64,000 nt of DNA from an uncultured beta proteobacterium (GTDB taxonomy: Bacteria > Pseudomonadota > Gammaproteobacteria > Burkholderiales > Burkholderiaceae): positions 62,001 through 126,000 of the forward strand of contig CAIQHU010000060.1 in assembly GCA_903871735.1 (NCBI GenBank), written 5' to 3'. Positions 57,982 to 64,000 of the stretch are shown one piece after another. The notes beneath the pieces were generated by a model. It had not been told where the DNA came from. It saw only the letters and a list, made by a program, of their open reading frames with translations, and did not search any database. Each line of letters starts with the position of its first letter. Position 1 is the first letter of the stretch. A program made the position numbers and the translations under genes.

Positions 57982-58764
57982 ATGGCAGAAATTATTACAA
58001 AAAAAGAAGGACCGATTGGCAATATTATTTTTTCAAATCCTCAGAAAATGAATGCCATGAGTTTAGATATGTGGCTAGGCGTTCCCAAGGCGATGCGAGA
58101 GTTTGAAAAAGACCCAGAGGTGCGCGTCATCGTAGTTAAGGGTGGTGGGGAGAAGGCTTTTATTTCGGGTGCGGATATCAGTCAGTTTGATCAGTTACGA
58201 GGTAGCGCTGATCAGCAAGAAATTTATAACCAAGCTGTAGCCGAGGCCTATCTAGCACCAACGCTGAGTTCTAAACCAGTGGTGGCGAGTATTCGCGGCT
58301 ACTGTTTTGGTGGGGGCTTAGGGTTTGCAGTTGCTTGTGATATGCGAATTTGCTCAGAAGATGCTCAGTTCAGAATGCCTGCCGCACGTTTAGGCTTAGG
58401 CTATGGATTTGAGGGAGTAAACCGTTTTATCAACGTTATTGGACCAGCTAATACGGCTGATATTTTCTTTTCCGCAAGACGCTTTGGTGCAGCCGAGGCG
58501 CTCCGAATGGGTTATGTCACGCAGGTTCATCCATCCGATCTACTCGAGCAAGAGACTAGTAAGTATGTTGGTTCAATGGCCGAGAATGCGCCTATGACGA
58601 TGAAGGCCATTAAGGCGGCAGTATTGCAGTCCGCGGTGCTTGAAAAAGACCGAGATGTTGCCCTCGTGTCCAGATTAGTAGATGCGTGTTTTGCGAGTGA
58701 GGACTACAAAGAGGGTCGAGCTGCCTTTCTGGAGAAAAGAACACCTATATTTCGCGGGGTTTAG
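57982..58764 (+). CDS. enoyl-CoA hydratase/isomerase family protein
   Basis: A 260-residue crotonase-fold protein. KAFISGADISQF is the oxyanion-hole motif, and GYCFGGGLGFAVACDMRICSEDAQF the second. The Glu pair of true hydratases is partly replaced (RLGLGYGFEGVNRFINVIG), so isomerase or hydrolase activity is possible. It follows the CoA-transferase by 23 bases and ends before a short hairpin. Confidence 0.88.
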   Translation: MAEIITKKEGPIGNIIFSNPQKMNAMSLDMWLGVPKAMREFEKDPEVRVIVVKGGGEKAFISGADISQFDQLRGSADQQEIYNQAVAEAYLAPTLSSKPVVASIRGYCFGGGLGFAVACDMRICSEDAQFRMPAARLGLGYGFEGVNRFINVIGPANTADIFFSARRFGAAEALRMGYVTQVHPSDLLEQETSKYVGSMAENAPMTMKAIKAAVLQSAVLEKDRDVALVSRLVDACFASEDYKEGRAAFLEKRTPIFRGV

Positions 58765-58770
58765 TTGACG

Positions 58771-58790
58771 ATTGGATAGCCAATTTTTTT
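58771..58790 (+). terminator. possible terminator after the hydratase gene
   Basis: ATTGG, ATAG loop, CCAAT, then six T residues, beginning 7 bases after the stop codon. The stem is only five base pairs, but the T-run directly follows it. Confidence 0.45.
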
Positions 58791-58867
58791 AATTGGAACG
58801 ATGTGATATCTCAAAATAATGACAAAGGAAAATGGCGATGCACTTACAATGTGTTGGAGGATGTCAA

Positions 58868-59854
58868 ATGTTGATGAAGATTGGCTCTAGAGTTTGTGCT
58901 CAGTTCGCCATTTTGAGTTTGGGGCTCCTACTGATGTTTGGAGTTCTAGCTCAGGAGCAATTCCCACAAAAACCGATTCGTTTAATTTTGGGTTATCCCC
59001 CTGGCGGTTCAGCTGATTTTGTTGCGCGAATTACTGCAGACGCCATATCTAAAGAATTAAATGTGAACGTCTTAGTCGATAACAAACCTGGCGCGGGTGG
59101 ATCGATTGCCACGGATATTTTAAGTAAGACAGCCGCCGATGGGTATACGATTGGTCTGTTAGCGCCGCATGCACAGATCAAAGCATTATTTCCGAAATTG
59201 GGCTTTGATCCGGATAAAGAGTTGCTGCCGGTTTCAAAAGTGTCTCTTGGAACGATGATTATTGTGGTTCATAATAAAACGCCCTTTAACACATTACAGG
59301 ACTTAATTACCTATGCGAAGGCAAATCCTGATAAGTTATTTAATGCATCATCTGGTAATGGATCCTCTCCACATTTAGCATCTGCTTTATTTGAGTCTGC
59401 TGCTGGGGTCAAGTTTGCAACGATTCAATTCAAGGGCGGAGGTGCGGCTGCTCAGTCAACTATTGTTGGTGACACACAGGTGATGTTTGCCACACCAGCA
59501 ACGGTTATGGGATTTCTAAAAAGTGGTATGTTAAGACCAATCTCTTTGACGAGTTCTAAAAGGTCAGATGCTATCCCAGGAATACCTAGTGCACTAGAAG
59601 GCGGGTTAAAAAACTACAATATGGATTTTTCGTATGGGATTTATGTCCCTAAAGGAACGCCTGACGCGGTCATTAAGCGATTATTTGATGCTACGACGAA
59701 GGGTTTATTGCAAGCTGGCGTCAAAGAACGATTTGCAGTTCAAGGACTTGATATTAGTCCATCTAAATCCACGGAGGATTTTATTGCAGAATTAAAGCAG
59801 GAAGCGCCAAGTATTTATAGAGCAGTTAAGGAGTCTGGTGCAAAGGTCGAGTAG
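58868..59854 (+). CDS. Bug/TctC-family periplasmic substrate-binding protein
   Basis: About 328 residues from ATG 58868, favoured by GGAGG at 58856-58860; a second possible start at 58832 has AAAGGA. Signal peptide ends MFGVLAQ, then FPQKPIRLILGYPPGGSADFVAR and VDNKPGAGGSIA. It follows the CoA-transferase and hydratase genes, giving this cluster two receptors. Confidence 0.9.
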   Translation: MLMKIGSRVCAQFAILSLGLLLMFGVLAQEQFPQKPIRLILGYPPGGSADFVARITADAISKELNVNVLVDNKPGAGGSIATDILSKTAADGYTIGLLAPHAQIKALFPKLGFDPDKELLPVSKVSLGTMIIVVHNKTPFNTLQDLITYAKANPDKLFNASSGNGSSPHLASALFESAAGVKFATIQFKGGGAAAQSTIVGDTQVMFATPATVMGFLKSGMLRPISLTSSKRSDAIPGIPSALEGGLKNYNMDFSYGIYVPKGTPDAVIKRLFDATTKGLLQAGVKERFAVQGLDISPSKSTEDFIAELKQEAPSIYRAVKESGAKVE

Positions 59855-59933
59855 GAATGAACTATTCGGTTGCTGAGCTTGATTGTAGAAGTCATTTTAA
59901 AAAAGATTTTTAATTACTAGGATGGGTTTATTT

Positions 59934-60371
59934 ATGAAGCGTTATTTATCAAAAATTTTAATTGTATTGAGTTCTTTTTTTGGTGGCGCTCATGCTCAGC
60001 CTGTAACTCCAGTGCAAGGAGCTGTTACTGAATTTAAGAAAATTGATACAGTAGTGGGGACTGGGATGGAGGCTAAAGCTGGGGCGAATGTTTCAGTGCA
60101 CTATACGGGATGGTTGTTTGATACCAAGTCAAAAGATAATAAGGGTAAGAAATTTGATAGTTCTGTAGATCGTGGCCAGCCATTTGGATTTCCATTAGGT
60201 GGTGGACGAGTGATTAAAGGTTGGGATGATGGTGTCCAGGGTATGAAGGTCGGCGGTAAGAGGACACTCATTATTCCTGCGGCTATGGGTTATGGTGCAA
60301 GTGGTGCAGGGGGAGTTATACCTCCCAATGCTACTTTAATATTTGATGTGGAATTATTAGCTATTAAGTAG
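59934..60371 (+). CDS. FKBP-type peptidyl-prolyl isomerase
   Basis: About 145 residues with a signal peptide (MKRYLSKILIVLSSFFGGAHAQ), so exported. The FKBP domain has VSVHYTGWLFD, FDSSVDRGQPFGFPLGGGRVIKGWDDGVQGMKVGG, RTLIIPAAMGYG and IPPNATLIFDVELL, with all residues of the binding pocket in place. It probably helps folding of exported proteins. ATG 59922 is an alternative start 12 bases upstream. Confidence 0.92.
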   Translation: MKRYLSKILIVLSSFFGGAHAQPVTPVQGAVTEFKKIDTVVGTGMEAKAGANVSVHYTGWLFDTKSKDNKGKKFDSSVDRGQPFGFPLGGGRVIKGWDDGVQGMKVGGKRTLIIPAAMGYGASGAGGVIPPNATLIFDVELLAIK

Positions 60372-60542
60372 AGGCAAGTAGAATTGCTTAGTACAAGTCG
60401 TCTCGTAACGTCATCAAAAATAACTTCAATGAATTACGATTCTAAAGAGTGTTGAATGATTGGTAATTAGCTACCAGTTAATTTGATGGCTGACAGTTTT
60501 CTTACAGTATGTGTATTAAGCATAGAATAAAAAGAGAGATCA

Positions 60543-61898
60543 ATGTCAAATATATTAATTAAAAATGCCATGATTGTATCTATGGATGAGGCTACCGGCG
60601 ACTTTGATTGTGGCGATATCCTCATTGAGGGGGATGTCATTAGTGCAATAGGTGTTGGTATTTCAAATAAGGATGCATCGATTATCGATGCGCAGGGTAG
60701 CATCGTAATTCCGGGATTAGTGAATGCGCATACGCACACTTGGCAAACGGCCTTGCGAGGTGCGAGTAGTAATTGGACGATCTTAGAATATTTTAAAAAT
60801 ATGCATGCTGGTTTAGCTACGAATTTTGTACCGGACGACGTCTATATTGCTAATTTGTTTGGTGCATTAAATCAAATCAATTGTGGAACGACTACTTTAG
60901 GTGATTGGTGTCATAACAATCCGACGCCAGCGCATACCGATCGCGGTATTGATGGTTTAGAAGAATCGGGTATACGGGCAGTATTTTTCCATGGATCGCC
61001 CAAGCCAGATCCAAAGCCAGGCCAAAAACATTTTAGTGAAATACCACACCCTAGATCTGAGATTGAAAGACTGCTTGCTACCCGGTTTAAAACCCCCAAT
61101 ACTTTAGTCACCTTAGGTATGGCAATTTTAGGGCCGCATTATTCAACCTATGAGGTTGCTGTAGAAGATTTCTTGTTAGCTCGGGAACTAGGATTGATTG
61201 CTAGCATGCACTGTGCAGGAGCAGAGGCGAAGACTCCGGACGGTTGGGATCGTTTAGCTAAAGAGGGTCTTTTAGGAAGTAACAATAATATTGTGCACGG
61301 TAATAATTTAACTGACGAGCAGTTAAAGATGATGATTGATTTAGGCGTTACTTTTAGTCTGACGCCAGAAACCGAGATGGCTCAGGGGCATGGTTACCCG
61401 ATTACTGGACGGTTAAAAGCTTTAGGCAGCGCACCTTCTCTAGGGGTAGACTTAGAGTCTGGAGTTTCTGGGGATATGTTTACAGTTGCGAGGATGGCGA
61501 TGGGGATGCAACGTGCTATCGATAATGCGCACTCTAAAGAAGCTTATGGGAAGTTACCCGATACCTCAACCATTACTTGTAAAGAGGCTTTAGAATGGAT
61601 TACCATTCGTGGTGCGCAGGCTCTGAAGATGGAAGATCAAATCGGTTCTTTACGGGTTGGGAAAAAAGCAGATGTAGTCATTATTCGGGCTAGTGATATT
61701 AATATGTGTCCTGTCCATGATCCGATATCTTCAGTAATGATGCAAACCAGTTTGCATAACATTGATACAGTAATTATTAATGGTGAGGTGAAGAAGAGAA
61801 ATGGTCAGCTTTTATATGAAAATTTGCATATAGGTAAATTAAAGCTTGAGGAGTCTGGCAAAAGACTGATGAAGCAATTACGCTCTGCAGTACATTAA
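60543..61898 (+). CDS. deaminase-type amidohydrolase (ATZ/TRZ family)
   Basis: A 451-residue metal-dependent hydrolase. GLVNAHTHTWQTALRG holds the first metal histidines, IASMHCAG and IVHGNNL the next two, and LGVDLESGVSGDMF the metal-binding Asp. This layout matches chlorohydrolase and cytosine- or guanine-deaminase relatives. It is cytoplasmic, and its substrate is unknown. No neighbouring gene fixes a pathway. Confidence 0.88.
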   Translation: MSNILIKNAMIVSMDEATGDFDCGDILIEGDVISAIGVGISNKDASIIDAQGSIVIPGLVNAHTHTWQTALRGASSNWTILEYFKNMHAGLATNFVPDDVYIANLFGALNQINCGTTTLGDWCHNNPTPAHTDRGIDGLEESGIRAVFFHGSPKPDPKPGQKHFSEIPHPRSEIERLLATRFKTPNTLVTLGMAILGPHYSTYEVAVEDFLLARELGLIASMHCAGAEAKTPDGWDRLAKEGLLGSNNNIVHGNNLTDEQLKMMIDLGVTFSLTPETEMAQGHGYPITGRLKALGSAPSLGVDLESGVSGDMFTVARMAMGMQRAIDNAHSKEAYGKLPDTSTITCKEALEWITIRGAQALKMEDQIGSLRVGKKADVVIIRASDINMCPVHDPISSVMMQTSLHNIDTVIINGEVKKRNGQLLYENLHIGKLKLEESGKRLMKQLRSAVH

Positions 61899-62074
61899 AA
61901 AGATAATCAAGAAGTGTTGATACGATGTACATATCGTAATTATTTTCCCGATCTATGAGATTGCGATATGCAGTATTGAAGTACTTTTATCCTAAAGAGT
62001 ATGGGGTAGAGTTGGGAAGATAGTGGTAGTTTTTAATCAAATGAGTTTAGAAATCAATGATGAATACTACATCA

Positions 62075-62917
62075 TCAGGTAATACTCAAAAAAATGAGCG
62101 CCGAAAATGCGCAAGCTAGGCCTAAATATTTTCGTACTGTAAACGGTTCTTTGAGTAAAAAATAACCCATTAAAGCGGTCACAATAAACCCCATTTGGGA
62201 GATTGGTACTAAAGTGCTCACCTCTCCAATTTTTAGACCTGACAAGAGAAGTATTAAAGCGATTAAAGTAAAGATACTTGCGCTGGCACCGTATTTCCAA
62301 GCAACTGGAATAGGGCGAAAGCCGCGATCTTTATAAAATGCAAAGCCAAGAGCTAATGGAAAAAAAATACTAACTTGACCAGTAATGATGGTTGCGGGAG
62401 TACCTCCCCATAAAGCGCCAACCTTGTAAATAAAACTAGCAACGCCCATGAGGGTAGTGGCGATGACGACTTGTATAAGAGCCTTTTGAGATATGCTAGT
62501 TTTTTTTTCGCCGCCAAGAAGTAAAAATACTGCACAGAGTGACGCACAAAGAGCCAAAAACTTCAGTAGAGTAAATCGCTCATCTAGGAAAAATACGGCT
62601 AGGATAGTTGTGATAATAAAGCTCAGTCGAAAGATCGGCGCAATAATACTTACTGCCCCACTTTTGAGACTTCCTAAAAAATTATATAAAGCTAAAAAAG
62701 TGATAAGCCCATTGGCCATCCCACAAAAAAAAGATTTTTCAAAGTAAAAACTTTGAGTGGCATATCCATATAGCAAGATACCCGGTGTAAACAGCATGGA
62801 CTGTATTGCCATGAAATGATACGATTGGACACCTTGAGAGGCAGCACTTTTATAAATCCAGTCTGATAAGCCATAAAAGACCATGGCGATGAGAGCTAGC
62901 TGGATACTCTCATGCAT
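62075..62917 (-). CDS. EamA/DMT-family transporter
   Basis: A 280-residue protein of ten membrane segments in two EamA repeats, the first ending around ALCASLCAVFLLLGG and the second around YLGLACAFSALIFLS. PIFRLSFIITTILAVFFLDERFTLLKFLAL and PISQMGFIVTALMGYFLLKEPFTVRKYLGL are the repeated motifs. The family exports metabolites or amino acids. Substrate unknown. Confidence 0.88.
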   Translation of the reverse strand: MHESIQLALIAMVFYGLSDWIYKSAASQGVQSYHFMAIQSMLFTPGILLYGYATQSFYFEKSFFCGMANGLITFLALYNFLGSLKSGAVSIIAPIFRLSFIITTILAVFFLDERFTLLKFLALCASLCAVFLLLGGEKKTSISQKALIQVVIATTLMGVASFIYKVGALWGGTPATIITGQVSIFFPLALGFAFYKDRGFRPIPVAWKYGASASIFTLIALILLLSGLKIGEVSTLVPISQMGFIVTALMGYFLLKEPFTVRKYLGLACAFSALIFLSIT

Positions 62918-62979
62918 AGTTGATGTGTAACTGACGGATGTCGCGGGAAATCCAGTGTATATGGATCTGAGAATAATAA

Positions 62980-64000
62980 TTAATAAGCTGGATCTCGATG
63001 TTGATTACGGATTTGATCAATAGCAAGTAATATTTCTTCGCTTAAAACGGTACCGTAGATATCTAAATTTTCATCTAATTGAGCAATAGAGGTCACACCA
63101 ATAATGGTGCTGGCCACCTGCCATTTGTTATAGCAAAAAGCGAGTGCCATTTGGGTAGGTGTCAGGCCATGTTGGATAGCGAGAGCGTTATATAGTTTAG
63201 CGGCTGATAATGCGCTAGGTCTTCCCCAGCGCTGCTTACGGATAGATTCATATTTGGAAATTCGGCTATCTGTTGGCGCATGCTGGCCAGTTGTACCAGA
63301 TAAATCATACTTCCCAGTAAGTAGTCCAAAGGCAAGCGGTGAATAGGCTAGTAGTGAGACGCCTAAGCGGTAGAGACTTTCATCTAGGGCATTTTCTACA
63401 GTTCGATTAACCAGGCAATAGACATTTTGGGTGGTGGCGATACGAGGCAGTTGATATTGCTCGGCAAGACGAATAAATTCGTGTACACCAAAGGGGGTTT
63501 CATTCGAAACTCCGATATAGCGAATTTTTCCTTCTTGCACAAAACGCCCTAGAGTTTCCAGTTGCTGGTGAATACTCAGCATTTGAAGATCATCTTTGTT
63601 GGGATCGAAGTACATCGTTCCAAAGGATGGAACTGAGCGATTTGGCCAGTGAATTTGATAGAGATCAATGACATCGGTACAGAGTCTTTTAAGACTACCG
63701 TGAAGTGAGTATTCCATATCCTTGACTGTTAAATCAGATCTACCATCCCTGAGCCAAGGTGTTTGGCCTCTAGAAGGTCCTGCCACTTTGGTAGCTAAGG
63801 TGATTTGGGATCGTTTAGAGGGATTTTTCTTCAACCAATGCCCAAGGATTGTTTCTGTGTCATTAAAAGTATGGGCAGTAGTGGGAACTGGGTACATTTC
63901 AGCGGTATCTAAGAAATGAATATTACGTTCAAATGCACGATCCAGAATCTGATGAGCAAGAGATTCTTGTACTTGTTGCCCAAAAGTCATTGTGCCAAGA
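62980..64000 (-). CDS. tas: aldo/keto reductase, Tas-like (partial at the window end)
   Basis: At least 340 residues, cut by the window end. The first ATG (63990) lies inside the LGTMTFGQQ motif, and the frame continues to the edge as LGT, so the true start lies beyond base 64000. FLDTAEMYPVP is the catalytic Asp/Tyr region, VAGPSRG and LYQIHWPNR follow, and YIGVSNETPFGVHEFI is the mark of the Tas subfamily. It reduces carbonyls with NADPH. Confidence 0.9.
   Translation of the reverse strand, partial: LGTMTFGQQVQESLAHQILDRAFERNIHFLDTAEMYPVPTTAHTFNDTETILGHWLKKNPSKRSQITLATKVAGPSRGQTPWLRDGRSDLTVKDMEYSLHGSLKRLCTDVIDLYQIHWPNRSVPSFGTMYFDPNKDDLQMLSIHQQLETLGRFVQEGKIRYIGVSNETPFGVHEFIRLAEQYQLPRIATTQNVYCLVNRTVENALDESLYRLGVSLLAYSPLAFGLLTGKYDLSGTTGQHAPTDSRISKYESIRKQRWGRPSALSAAKLYNALAIQHGLTPTQMALAFCYNKWQVASTIIGVTSIAQLDENLDIYGTVLSEEILLAIDQIRNQHRDPAY

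Noticed and set aside
63988-63990. Start of the aldo/keto reductase at ATG 63990
   Set aside because: The codons before it read LGT in the same frame and complete the conserved LGTMTFG motif, so the true start lies beyond the window.

Overview
The window comes from a low-GC betaproteobacterium of the order Burkholderiales, probably Alcaligenaceae-like or Polynucleobacter-like. This is inferred from seven orphan Bug/TctC-type periplasmic substrate-binding proteins, a ThiE with the long N-terminal extension that I associate with Burkholderiales, a DarP/SelO pair, a glutaryl-CoA dehydrogenase and a complete type II secretion (Gsp) locus. Genes are densely packed on both strands, and most look like ordinary housekeeping or catabolic chromosome content.

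Layout. 1-2007: end of an amidohydrolase, a Bug receptor and a TauD-like dioxygenase. 2034-3975: two membrane proteins of unknown role. 4070-14948: the type II secretion locus, with gspC on the minus strand diverging from gspGHIJKLMNDEF. No prepilin peptidase gene is present. 14986-16315: an unassigned patch with two small paralogous proteins flanking a helical protein. 16525-24184: a catabolic patch (alcohol dehydrogenase, two FAH-family hydrolases, two Bug receptors, a class II aldolase-like protein, a two-domain VOC protein). It carries gene relics, including the start of a hydantoinase A gene, and lies next to an initiator tRNA-Met gene.

24878-30837: an MscS channel, an MBL-fold hydrolase, the Kup potassium transporter, glutaryl-CoA dehydrogenase and a queuosine-precursor transporter. 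30858-38823 (minus strand): rlmJ, then an envelope-glycan-like group (PAP2 phosphatase, GT9, flippase-like protein, GT39), a 2OG-Fe oxygenase and the msrQ/msrP methionine sulfoxide repair pair. 38933-46181: an old yellow enzyme, an HNH protein behind a nested dyad, an acyltransferase-like DUF482 protein, a CMD-family protein, a small Rieske protein, darP, selO and a Bug receptor. 46444-52270: thiamine synthesis, with thiD facing a thiC-thiO-thiS-thiG-thiE operon under a TPP riboswitch.

52517-62917: a second catabolic region with an SDR lacking the usual active-site residues, three Bug receptors, a Gfo/Idh/MocA oxidoreductase, a CoA-transferase, an enoyl-CoA hydratase, an FKBP isomerase, a deaminase-like amidohydrolase and a DMT transporter. 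The window ends inside a Tas-like aldo/keto reductase.

The parts least explained by known families are the paired small proteins at 14986-16315, the remodelled cysteine motif of GspE, the catalytically odd SDR, the nested dyad before the HNH gene and the relic-rich patch beside tRNA-fMet.
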